Below, piece after piece: positions 52,608 to 62,500 of a stretch of DNA of 64,000 bases (position 1 is the first letter of the stretch; every line of letters starts with the position of its first letter). Origin of the DNA: Sunxiuqinia indica (GTDB lineage: Bacteria; Bacteroidota; Bacteroidia; Bacteroidales; Prolixibacteraceae); assembly GCF_009847015.1 (NCBI RefSeq), contig NZ_WVEM01000004.1, positions 327,866 through 391,865 of the forward strand, read 5' to 3'. The notes below the pieces were generated by a model. The model was given only the letters and a program-made list of their open reading frames with translations, did no database searches and was not told where the DNA came from. Position numbers and translations under genes: made by a program.

Positions 52608-55481
52608 TTATTCTGACGATAAAGCTAACTCTTTTTTCAGATACTTGGCAGTATGAGACTTTTTGATTTTCGCTACTTCCTCCGGAGTTCCGGCACAAAG
52701 CAGCTTTCCGCCTCCCTTTCCACCTTCCGGTCCAAGATCAATAACGTGATCTGCAACTTTAATCACATCCAGGTTGTGCTCAATTACAATTACCGTATTA
52801 CCACGATCGACAAGTTTATTGAGCACTTCCAGCAAAACACGAATATCTTCAAAATGTAACCCTGTTGTTGGCTCATCCAAAATATACAAGGTTTTGCCCG
52901 TATCCTTTTTGGCAAGCTCCGACGCTAGCTTTACCCGTTGCGATTCGCCGCCCGACAAGGTTGTAGACGATTGGCCCAATGTAATATACCCTAAGCCAAC
53001 TTCCTGCAACATTTTCAATTTGTGAACAATAGAAGGGATGCTTTCAAAAAACTCAACCCCTTGATTGATGGTCATGTCGAGCACATCACCAATTGATTTT
53101 CCTTTGAAACGGACCTCCAGGGTTTCGCGGTTATAACGTTTACCATTGCAGGTATCACAATGCACATAAACATCAGGCAGAAAATTCATTTCGATGAGTT
53201 TCAATCCACCCCCCTGGCAATCTTCGCAACGACCACCTTTTACATTGAATGAAAAACGGCCCGGTTTGTATCCTCTGATTTTCGCTTCGGGCAATTGGGC
53301 AAACAGTGCGCGAATATCAGAAAAAACGCCGGTATAAGTCACCGGATTTGAGCGTGGAGTGCGCCCAAGAGGAGACTGATCGACTTGAACAACTTTATCA
53401 ATATTATCCAGCCCTTCAATTTTTTTGTATTCCAACGGATCTTTAACCGACTTGTAAAAATACTGGCTTAAAATAGGCTGTAAGGTACCGTTAATCAAAC
53501 TTGACTTACCGCTACCTGAAACCCCCGTCACACAAATCAGTTTTCCCAACGGAAAATCAGCATTGACCCCTTTCAGGTTATTTCCGTTACATCCTTTCAA
53601 TTTAATTGACTTTCCATTTCCTGGTCTTCTAATTTCGGGAATCGCAATTTGGTGTTCACCAGTCAGATATTTCGAGGTAAGTGTATCCTGTTTCAGCATG
53701 AACTCCGGAGTTCCTGCTGCTACAACTTCACCACCGTGACGGCCGGCATAAGGCCCCATGTCCACAATATAATCGGCAGAAAGCATCATATCTTTATCGT
53801 GCTCGACCACAATGACTGAATTACCGGTATCGCGTAATTTTTGCAGGGAGTGTATAAGGCGAATATTGTCGCGATGATGCAAGCCAATACTTGGTTCATC
53901 CAAAATATAAAGCACATTAACCAATTGCGAGCCGATTTGTGTTGCGAGACGAATACGTTGAGATTCTCCTCCCGACAAGGTTCTCGACGTCCGATCAAGT
54001 GACAAATATTCCAAGCCTACATCAATTAAAAAACTAACCCGGTCACGAATTTCCTTAATGACTTCCGTTCCGATTTTACGTTGGCGCTCAGTCAAGCGAT
54101 CTTCCAAATCAATCAGCCATTTGCTCAATTCAGAAATATCCATTTTGGCGACTTCCGAAATATTGAAATCATCAATCTTAAAGTGAAGAGACTCCTTTTT
54201 CAACCGTTGTCCGTTGCATTCGGGACAAGTCCGTTCTTTGACAAACTGGTTTGCCCATTTCTTCGCCTTTTTTGATGGATTATCGTCTCGCTGACTATCG
54301 ATGTATTTAATCACCCCTTCGTAAGTCATCATGTAATTGACAGAACTTCCGAGAGGCGAATTTTTCAACTGAATGCGTTCATTCGTTCCATTTAGCACAA
54401 CACTCAATCCATCTTCAGGGATGTCTTTTATAGGTGTTTTTAAATCGAACCCGTATTTTTCGCCTAAGGCTTCAATCTGCCAAAATATCAAGGTGTTTTT
54501 CTGAGTTCCAAGAGGTGCAATTCCTCCTTTGGAAATGCTCTTTCCCGGATCCGGGATAATTTTTTCGAGATCAATTTCAGCGACCTGCCCCAAGCCATTG
54601 CACCTTGGACAAGCTCCTTGTGGCGAGTTGAATGAAAAATTATGGGGTGCCGGCTCAGCATACGATATTCCGGTAGACGGACACATCAACTGCCGGCTGT
54701 AATACTTCATATTATCCGATTCGTGTTGCATAACCAAGGTAATCCCATGACCTTGTTTCATAGCCGTTTGCAACGATTCTTTCAATCGCTTTAGACTTCC
54801 GGCGTCCACCTCCAGACGATCGATCACAATTTCAATGAAGTGATTCTTATAACGATCCACTTTCATGTTCGGAACCAACTCCTTCACCTCTCCATCAATT
54901 CGGGCATACAAAAATCCCTTTCTCCGAAACTGCTCAAACAACTCCCGATAATGACCTTTTCGACCACGAACAATTGGAGCCATCACCAAAATGCGTTGGT
55001 CTGCAAATTTTTCCTGAATCAGCTTTAAGATTTGATCATCGGTGTATTTTACCATCTTTTCTCCCGTCTCGTAGGAAAATGCCTCTCCTGCCCTGGCATA
55101 AAGCAGTCGCAGGAAATCATAAATCTCAGTAACCGTTCCAACGGTTGATCGGGGATTTTTATTAGTGGTTTTTTGCTCGATGGAAATCACTGGGCTCAAA
55201 CCCGTAATTTTATCGACATCCGGACGCTCCATATTTCCAAGAAAAGAGCGTGCATAAGCCGAAAAGGTTTCGATATAGCGACGTTGGCCTTCTGCATAAA
55301 TTGTATCGAATGCCAATGACGATTTTCCACTACCACTTAAGCCGGTAATTACCGTCAATTGGTTTCGTGGAATCTCCACATTTATATTTTGAAGATTATG
55401 CACCCGTGCACCGTGCACAACTACCTTTTCTTCATTTTCAATCAGCTCTTCATCAAGAACTGCTGTATCAGTTTTCTGCAT
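52608..55481 (-). CDS. uvrA: Excinuclease ABC subunit A
   Basis: 957 residues. It has two ABC-type ATPase halves: the first has GLSGSGKSSLAFDTIYAEGQRRYIE, the second GVSGSGKSSLINGTLQP. Three zinc-finger-type Cys pairs are seen (ACPRCNGLG, CPECNGQRL, CEDCQGGG with HCDTCNGKRY), plus two signature segments LSGGESQR. UvrA2 scans DNA for lesions and loads UvrB in nucleotide excision repair. The start overlaps the lytic transglycosylase stop by 14 bases and the genes are in one minus-strand run; functions are unrelated. Confidence 0.98.
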   Translation of the reverse strand: MQKTDTAVLDEELIENEEKVVVHGARVHNLQNINVEIPRNQLTVITGLSGSGKSSLAFDTIYAEGQRRYIETFSAYARSFLGNMERPDVDKITGLSPVISIEQKTTNKNPRSTVGTVTEIYDFLRLLYARAGEAFSYETGEKMVKYTDDQILKLIQEKFADQRILVMAPIVRGRKGHYRELFEQFRRKGFLYARIDGEVKELVPNMKVDRYKNHFIEIVIDRLEVDAGSLKRLKESLQTAMKQGHGITLVMQHESDNMKYYSRQLMCPSTGISYAEPAPHNFSFNSPQGACPRCNGLGQVAEIDLEKIIPDPGKSISKGGIAPLGTQKNTLIFWQIEALGEKYGFDLKTPIKDIPEDGLSVVLNGTNERIQLKNSPLGSSVNYMMTYEGVIKYIDSQRDDNPSKKAKKWANQFVKERTCPECNGQRLKKESLHFKIDDFNISEVAKMDISELSKWLIDLEDRLTERQRKIGTEVIKEIRDRVSFLIDVGLEYLSLDRTSRTLSGGESQRIRLATQIGSQLVNVLYILDEPSIGLHHRDNIRLIHSLQKLRDTGNSVIVVEHDKDMMLSADYIVDMGPYAGRHGGEVVAAGTPEFMLKQDTLTSKYLTGEHQIAIPEIRRPGNGKSIKLKGCNGNNLKGVNADFPLGKLICVTGVSGSGKSSLINGTLQPILSQYFYKSVKDPLEYKKIEGLDNIDKVVQVDQSPLGRTPRSNPVTYTGVFSDIRALFAQLPEAKIRGYKPGRFSFNVKGGRCEDCQGGGLKLIEMNFLPDVYVHCDTCNGKRYNRETLEVRFKGKSIGDVLDMTINQGVEFFESIPSIVHKLKMLQEVGLGYITLGQSSTTLSGGESQRVKLASELAKKDTGKTLYILDEPTTGLHFEDIRVLLEVLNKLVDRGNTVIVIEHNLDVIKVADHVIDLGPEGGKGGGKLLCAGTPEEVAKIKKSHTAKYLKKELALSSE

Positions 55482-56418
55482 TTTCTTGTTTTCTTAATAA
55501 CCTAAACCCCTCTGCCGGAAGTTTAATCTCGTAAGTTTTACTCGCATTGTTCGTTAGGTAAGCTTCGCGCAACCACGGATTCAACATTTTCAGAATTTTG
55601 TAGTTGGTATTATGCTCCTGGGCAAAATCAGCAAAATTGGAAACCGGTTCCGAAATTTTTATCGTTTTGGTTTCCCACAAGGGGTAAAATTCATCTTCCG
55701 GAATATCAAACCCATACTTACGAGGATTCTCCATCACCAATTTGAGTGCCAAAATTCGGAAAACATATCTGCTGGTTTCTTCTCCCAATAGCAAGTCGTA
55801 ATAATTGGTCTCTTGTTGCCGCTCAACTTGAGATGCAATAAAGCTTCGTCCGGCATTGTAGGTAGCTGCGACCATCGTCCAACTTCCATACTTTTCGTAT
55901 GATTCATGCAGGTATGCACATGCCGCGTGAGTCGATTTTTCAATATTATAGCGCTCATCGACTTCGCCACTTATTTCCAACCCATAATCGCGGGCAGTTC
56001 CTTTCATAAACTGCCAAAAACCAACTGCCCCTGCCGGTGAAACAGCACGCGGATCAAAACCACTCTCAGCCAGAGCCAGGTATTTAAAATCCAAAGGAAT
56101 ACTGTCCTCTTTTAAAATTGGTTCGATGATGGCAAAGAAACGCGGAGCCATTTTTATGAAACGAAGTGTTTGAGAGTGAAAGTACGAATTGACCAACAAC
56201 TCCCGATCAAGACTTTCAAAGACATCGAAATATTCCAGAGGGACCTCCTCTCCTGCAAAAACCAATGAATCAGGCACTTTTACAGAACTGTAAAAATGCT
56301 TTTTTACTAGCTCCGGAGTTTGTTCCGGATAAGTTGATGATTCCAAAAGCTGGTAACCACCAAGCACTAATACAACTATAAATACGGTGTAAACTATTCG
56401 CCTCAAATTCCTCTTCAT
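55468..56418 (-). CDS. Lytic transglycosylase (SLT domain)
   Basis: 316 residues. An N-terminal membrane anchor (RRIVYTVFIVVLVLGGYQLL) is followed by a helical segment and the SLT fold with the catalytic Glu in ALAESGFDP, and the typical VSPAGAVGFWQFMKGTARDYGL and YNAGRS segments. A short C-terminal part (NYKILKMLNPWLREAYLTNN) is LysM-like. It cleaves peptidoglycan glycan strands to 1,6-anhydro ends in the periplasm. It resembles MltD-type enzymes without a full LysM array. A TATTTTTG box lies 28 bases upstream. Confidence 0.87.
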   Translation of the reverse strand: MKRNLRRIVYTVFIVVLVLGGYQLLESSTYPEQTPELVKKHFYSSVKVPDSLVFAGEEVPLEYFDVFESLDRELLVNSYFHSQTLRFIKMAPRFFAIIEPILKEDSIPLDFKYLALAESGFDPRAVSPAGAVGFWQFMKGTARDYGLEISGEVDERYNIEKSTHAACAYLHESYEKYGSWTMVAATYNAGRSFIASQVERQQETNYYDLLLGEETSRYVFRILALKLVMENPRKYGFDIPEDEFYPLWETKTIKISEPVSNFADFAQEHNTNYKILKMLNPWLREAYLTNNASKTYEIKLPAEGFRLLRKQENAEN

Positions 56419-56445
56419 ATTCCCTTATTCAAATTCATTAAACGG

Positions 56446-56453
56446 CAAAAATA
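56446..56453 (-). promoter_or_regulatory. -7 box of the transglycosylase/uvrA promoter
   Basis: Minus-strand TATTTTTG fits TAnnTTTG, 28 bases upstream of the lytic transglycosylase ATG and so of the following uvrA. Confidence 0.5.
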
Positions 56454-56623
56454 AGTGTTTTGTATTTGGCTTTCAACTTAATTAATAATAAAAGCAAATC
56501 AACCCTCTATTTGTTTACACTGAATTTATGAATGTCTGACTTGCACTTTCTTTTGCTTTATGACTTGAGATTAGTTTTCTCTAAAAAGTTCACTTATTTT
56601 CTTCGGTAAATCGTAAAACGAAA

Positions 56624-56655
56624 AAAGCGGGCTGAAAATTAATTCAGCCCGCTTT
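56624..56655 (-). terminator. Terminator of the T9SS surface operon
   Basis: Perfect 13-bp stem AAAGCGGGCTGAA / TTCAGCCCGCTTT with a 6-base loop; minus-strand T-run TTTTTTC follows. It ends the adhesin/PorP/OmpA run. Confidence 0.88.
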
Positions 56656-56700
56656 CTTCAACAACCAATATATTAGAACATGCTAAGAAAAAATCCTCGA

Positions 56701-58542
56701 TTAGAAGTAGAAGATATTACCCTTACTTCTTCGTGTAACCTTAGCTTTCAGGATTTCAACAACTGTACGACGGTTTTCGGCATGTTCCGCTTCTGTGCAG
56801 CTTACACCATCGTCACATTTATTCACTAACTGAGATTCACCAAATCCAACGTGTTCAACCCGGCTAGGATCGATTCCTTTAGACACGAGGTAGTCAAACG
56901 CTGATTTGGAACGTTTTCGGGACAGTTCCATGTTAAACTCATCTCCACCACGGGAGTCGGTATGCGACTCTAAACGAATTTGCAAGTCAGGATATTCTTC
57001 CAGTACGGAAACCAACTTATCCAGTTCTTGTGCCGCATCAGGACGAATATTCCATTTTGCCAGATCGTAGTAGATGTTTTCAAGCTCGATTCGAGTTCCT
57101 GCATCCAGTGAATACAATTGTACCAGGTAATCAATAAGTCCCGGTTTCATTCCAACGGTATTGAAATCGATATCGGTTCCAAAGAAATTATAAGCTGTTA
57201 CATTCACCTTGTAGTCTTTCTCGGGTTCAATATTATGCTTAAACTGACCTTGATAATCAGCATAAATCGTATCAATGTCATTACCGTCATTAATTGTTAA
57301 CATCGCATCAGGAATTGGAATATTTCCCAGGATATCGACCACTTGCCCCTGGAATACAAATTCCGGATCCAGATACACCTTGTAGTTCTTATCAACAAAA
57401 TTTCCTTCATCGGTCAAATCCAAATCGACTACCTGATCCAGATAATTATCAATAGAAGCAATTAACGTATATTTTTTATCGACATCCAGTTTAACTGACA
57501 TTTTACCATCGCTGTCCGACTGCCCGGTTGCGGCAACCTGTCCATCCCCGTCAATAATATTTACATTCGCACCAATTAAAGCACGTTTGGTATAATTTGA
57601 AAGCGTCATGATATTAAATCGGTAATCTTCCATTTTCAGATAATAAATATCATCATCGCCAACGCCACCCTCACGATTGGAAGAGAAGTAACCGGAACGT
57701 TGATTGGGATGAACGACCAAGCCAAAATCGTCAGCCGGTGAATTTATATTATTTGTGAACGTTGAACGTTGACTGTATTCTGTAATCGGAAAGTCGATAT
57801 AAAACAGATCCAGGTTTCCCTCACCTGCATGACCATCGGATGAAAACACCAGGCTACCATCACTATTCAAGAATGGAAACATTTCTTTTCCTGCAGTATT
57901 TACCTTCGGCCCAAGATTAATTGGCTTTGACCAACCAGTATCCTGACGGACGCAATAGTACAAATCAGTCATTCCCATTCCTCCAGGCATATCACTTACA
58001 AAAATTAAGGTGTCACCTGATTCACTAATGGTAGGATGTGCCACCGAGTATTCGCTGCTATTGTAGGGAAACTTTTCTTTAAACTGCCAGGTTAAAGCAG
58101 TCTTTTCGTAAATGACAATTCCCAAACGAATATTTTTCTTTTTGAAAACGATATTCAACTCCTGAGGATTTTCCCAATTTGATTGGGTTAAAAACAGTTC
58201 TCCGGTGTTCTCGCAGAAAGTTAAAGGTCCTTCATGATATTGCGATATCATGGTTGTCAGTTTTCTTCGATCAGTAATTATATTTCCCATCAGGTTCAAA
58301 TCGGAAGAAAATAGATCGTAAAAGGCTTTATTTTTCTTGTCTGATTTTTTACCGGCTTCCTCTGTGTAAGAAGAGAAAATTAACTCGTCTTCAATAATTG
58401 CAGGCCCAAAATCGCTGTAGGGGGTATTGATATTTTGCAACGTATCAATCGACATATCAACATCGTCAAAAAGACTTTTTTGTGCATTCCCGCTAAACGC
58501 AATCAGGATGAATATAAATATTTGGATGTATCTTTTTTTCAT
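56701..58542 (-). CDS. OmpA-family protein with PD40 repeats and CarboxypepD_reg-like domains
   Basis: 613 residues. Signal peptide MKKRYIQIFIFILIAFSGNAQ. Residues ~40-310 carry PD40 beta-propeller-type repeats (DTLIFVSDMPGGMGMTDLYY, SLVFSSDGHAGEGNLDLFYID, GYFSSNREGGVGDDDIYYL). Two CarboxypepD_reg-like segments follow (IGANVNIIDGDGQVAATGQSD, IPDAMLTINDGNDIDTIYAD). The C-terminal OmpA domain reads LESHTDSRGGDEFNMELSRKRS and VEHVGFGESQLVNKC. This domain order is that of T9SS-linked OmpA-family proteins such as PorE, which anchor to peptidoglycan. Last gene of the operon. Confidence 0.85.
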   Translation of the reverse strand: MKKRYIQIFIFILIAFSGNAQKSLFDDVDMSIDTLQNINTPYSDFGPAIIEDELIFSSYTEEAGKKSDKKNKAFYDLFSSDLNLMGNIITDRRKLTTMISQYHEGPLTFCENTGELFLTQSNWENPQELNIVFKKKNIRLGIVIYEKTALTWQFKEKFPYNSSEYSVAHPTISESGDTLIFVSDMPGGMGMTDLYYCVRQDTGWSKPINLGPKVNTAGKEMFPFLNSDGSLVFSSDGHAGEGNLDLFYIDFPITEYSQRSTFTNNINSPADDFGLVVHPNQRSGYFSSNREGGVGDDDIYYLKMEDYRFNIMTLSNYTKRALIGANVNIIDGDGQVAATGQSDSDGKMSVKLDVDKKYTLIASIDNYLDQVVDLDLTDEGNFVDKNYKVYLDPEFVFQGQVVDILGNIPIPDAMLTINDGNDIDTIYADYQGQFKHNIEPEKDYKVNVTAYNFFGTDIDFNTVGMKPGLIDYLVQLYSLDAGTRIELENIYYDLAKWNIRPDAAQELDKLVSVLEEYPDLQIRLESHTDSRGGDEFNMELSRKRSKSAFDYLVSKGIDPSRVEHVGFGESQLVNKCDDGVSCTEAEHAENRRTVVEILKAKVTRRSKGNIFYF

Positions 58543-58563
58543 ATCATTAGGATTTTTCTATTG

Positions 58564-59511
58564 TTAGAAATAGCGTGGTGATGTGTAACGGGTTCTTACA
58601 AAATTCAATTCATAGGATATCATAACCTCATGCGTTTCTTTACCATACGAACTAATATTCGTTGTATTGAAATCGATGGCGTAACCTAGTCGTAGTTTTC
58701 GGTTGACAATGAACTGAGTATTTAAACCGACTGCTCCTGAAGATCGGAACATAGCCCCAAGCCAAAATTTGTCGTTAAATAAAAAACTTGCATTAACGTC
58801 AGCAACTATTGGAGCATTGACAACATATAATGTCGCAAACGATGGTTTAAACTTAATCATATCACTCATTTCAAAAACGTAACCACCAATCAATGTCATA
58901 TGCCTCAGCTCGTAATTTGTGGTATAATTTTCAACTCCTGTTTCAAAATCATTCTTAAGAATTTTTGGGATGGAAAAACCAACATAAAAATTATCAGCAT
59001 ATAAAAATGCACCTACACCAAAGTTAGGCATAAACTTTTTATCAATCACTCCGTAAAAAGCAGGATCTCCTCCACCTCCGGGAAAATACAGCGTATAATC
59101 GTATAAGTTATTCTCGTAGTTGGTAAAACCTGCCTTCAATCCCAGTCTCAATGAAACTTCATCACTCATTTTTAACTTGAAAGAATAGTCTGTAAAAACA
59201 GCAAATCTTTTTTCATATCCTAAATCATCGCTCATGATTGATAAGCCTAGGCCTACATTTTTGCCTCTTAACGGAGCCTGACCAGTAAACGTGTAGGTGT
59301 GAGGTCCATCTTCAAAGCCGGTCCATTGCTGACGACCAAGAGTCATCAGCCCAAGGCTTTCCCATGTTCCGGCATACGCCGGATTGTAGGCCTGAATATT
59401 AAACATGTATTGACTATACATTGGGTCTTGTTGCCCAAACGATGCAGTAACTGAAGATACTAACAACAGTAAGCTTAAAACGTATTTTGATATATTTTTC
59501 ATCATCTTCAT
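58564..59511 (-). CDS. PorP/SprF-family type IX secretion membrane protein
   Basis: 315 residues. The signal peptide (LSLLLLVSSVTASFG) is followed by QQDPMYSQYMFNIQAYNPAYAGTWESLGLMTLGRQQW, the diagnostic PorP/SprF opening with the YNPAYAG motif. Antiparallel strands fill the rest and the chain ends RTRYTSPRYF with a terminal aromatic. PorP/SprF barrels pair with large T9SS substrates and are usually encoded just after them, as here, so this protein probably helps tether or secrete the giant protein. It lies 11 bases downstream of the adhesin gene and is followed by the OmpA-family gene. Confidence 0.93.
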   Translation of the reverse strand: MKMMKNISKYVLSLLLLVSSVTASFGQQDPMYSQYMFNIQAYNPAYAGTWESLGLMTLGRQQWTGFEDGPHTYTFTGQAPLRGKNVGLGLSIMSDDLGYEKRFAVFTDYSFKLKMSDEVSLRLGLKAGFTNYENNLYDYTLYFPGGGGDPAFYGVIDKKFMPNFGVGAFLYADNFYVGFSIPKILKNDFETGVENYTTNYELRHMTLIGGYVFEMSDMIKFKPSFATLYVVNAPIVADVNASFLFNDKFWLGAMFRSSGAVGLNTQFIVNRKLRLGYAIDFNTTNISSYGKETHEVMISYELNFVRTRYTSPRYF

Positions 59512-59522
59512 GTCAGTGCATT

Positions 59523-62500
59523 TTACCGGTTAATATAAACGATTCCTTTGTGTATGGTTGAACCATCCAATATCAAAACCACGAAATAAGTTCCGGAAGG
59601 TAAGATCTCAGAGTTGGAACTTCCTCCAACATTGGCACGTCCATCCCACCAAGCATCCGGATCGCCGTATATTGGGATATTTCCGAAGTTTTCTTTTTCA
59701 AAGACTTTCGTTCCCCACCTGTTGTAGATTTCAATGCTTGCATTTGGATATTGGTAAATTCCTCTCACCCGGAAGTAATCGTTAATGCCATCACCGTTTG
59801 GAGAGAATCCATTAGGGATTAATAGATCACAAGATTCTTCATCCAGGTAGTTTGGAATTCCATTGTAATTACAATCATCATTTGTCGGGTCACCATCGCC
59901 ATTGTCATCCTCTTTTAATGAAGTTTTAATACCGTCATTATCATCATCTGTATCGCGCCAATCAGGTATTCCATCGTTATCTGAATCCTGCATAGGTACA
60001 TTTGTACCAACTGAGTTACCTGTGGTTCCTGAACCAGTAACATTGTCATTGGAATCATCCAACCCATCTCCGTCAGAGTCAGTCCCTGCATAAGCAACGT
60101 CGGGTTGTCCGTTTTTATCAACATCCTGTGCTTCAATATAATCCGGGACATAATCATTGTCACTGTCTTCATCCAGATAATCAGGTATTCCATCGTTATC
60201 CGAGTCCGTAAATCCAACTGGTGTTCCTCCGCTATCCGGATCGTATGCATCATCCAATCCATCACCATCGGAATCATTACCAGTAGGAGCTATATAGCTT
60301 ACTAAATCATCCTGCCCTTCAATATTGTCCACAATACCGTCATTATCCGAATCGATATCCAGGTAATCAATGATTCCATCATTGTCGTTATCTGCCGAAT
60401 TATTCGCTTCATCAGATGTCAAGATTCCATCATTATCATCATCCGCATCTCTCCAGTCAGCAAAAATATCATTGTCTGAGTTCGGACTTGGAGTATTCGC
60501 TCCAATAACGTTTAGCGGATCACTGAAGTCATTTGTTGTATCATAGGCATCATCCAACCCATCACCATCAGAATCTTCTCCTGTTGGGGTTGTATCGGCT
60601 ATTCCATCTCCATCAGCGTCATGTGCTTCAACATCATCTGGAATAGAATCGTTATCTGAGTCTTCATCCAAATAATCCGGATCACCGTCGCCGTCGGAAT
60701 CAATTGACACAATCGGTGTTCCTCCGTTATCCGGATCATAGGCATCGTCAATACCGTCGCCATCGGTATCCTGTCCGGTAGGAGCAACATAAGCTCCATC
60801 AGCTTGACTTTCCTGGTTATCAGTTATGCCATCACCATCCGAATCGATATCCAGGTAGTTGGCTAAACCATCATTATCCGGATCATTGCTTTGCGCAGCT
60901 TCTTCAGCATCCGTCAGTCCATCATTATCTGAATCCGTATCTCTATAGTCTGAGACTTTATCACCATCAGTGTTATCCGTTGGAGCATTTGATCCGGTGA
61001 CATTCGCAACCGGGTCGTCACCAATTGCAACTGTATCATAGGCATCATCCAATCCATCACCATCACTGTCGGTTCCTGTTGGAACAACATCAGCAACACC
61101 GTCATGATTGGCATCATGTCCTTCTATTGCATCATCAATACCATCATTGTCTGAATCGGTATCAACATAGTCGCTTTTACCATCTCCATCTGTATCCACA
61201 ATTACGATCGGCGAGCCACCGTTATCCGGATCATAGGCATCGTCCCATCCATCGCCATCGCTGTCTATTCCTAGTGGAGCAACGTAATTATTTTCGTCCT
61301 GACTTTCCTGATTGTCGGTGATTCCATCATTGTCCGAATCAATATCCAAACTGTCAGGTATTCCATCATTATCTGTATCCACTGTCTGGTCTCCTTCATC
61401 AATATCGAGGATACCATCATTATCATCATCGATGTCAACAACATCAGCCGCTCCATCTTTATCGGTATCAAGATATATTACGACAGTTGCTTGATCGCAA
61501 AGAGGAACCAATGCGTTATCGCAAACCTGGTACGTGAAAGAATCAAGACCGAAGTAGAACTCGTCCGGAGTATAAGAATATGTACCATCGGAGTTTATTA
61601 CCAGGCTACCATGCTTGACATCTGCAACCGGAGTAGTATTTATTACCAACTGATCACCATCCGGATCACGATCATTTGCCAATACGTTAGCTGTTTCATC
61701 TTCCCGGTTAAACCAATCGTCAATAGCTATTGGAGGATGATTAACCTCAGAAATATTGATATATACCGTTGCCTGACCGCATGCCGACGGGTTACCATCA
61801 TCGCAAACTTGATAAGAAAACAGGTCCGGACCAATGTAATCGGCGTTTGGTGTATAAGTAAAAAATCCATCTGCATTTAACGATACTGTTCCATGCAGTG
61901 CTGCATCCTTCAAGCTATAGGTTGTATTATCACCTTCAGGATCATAGTCATTTGCTGAAACATCTCTTATTAATTTGTTATTGACTTTTGTAAAGAAACC
62001 GTCATCAACAGCAACAGTGATGTTATCATTCGCATTTGGATCAATAATGATAATCACATCTGCTGTATTGCACATCGCAGGGCTGAGATCATCACACACC
62101 TCATAAGTAAAGCTAACTTGTCCGGTAAATCCATCTTCTGGAACATATTCGAATGAACCATCAACAAATACCTGAACCGTTCCAACCGGAGGTTGAACTA
62201 CCAATTCGGTATTAAACACGAGTGGATTACCATCCGGATCATAATCATTCTCCAGCATATTACCCGTCACAATCACATTTTCTTTAGTAACATAGGCATC
62301 TTCATTGGCAACCGGTGGTTGATTTGCAGTTGAATGATCGCTAATTACAGTGATATATACACTAGCAATGTCGGTTCCTCCTTGTCCATCGCTTATCTGG
62401 TAAGTAAAAACATCTTCTCCAAGATAATCCGCGTTTGGTGTATAAGAATAACTTCCATCTGTATTGAACACCAAGGTTCCGTTTGAAGGATCAGTTTGTA

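Noticed and set aside
61025..61321. His-rich and Ser-rich frames antisense to the TSP3 region
   Set aside because: Low-complexity products of the Asp-codon repeats on the opposite strand.
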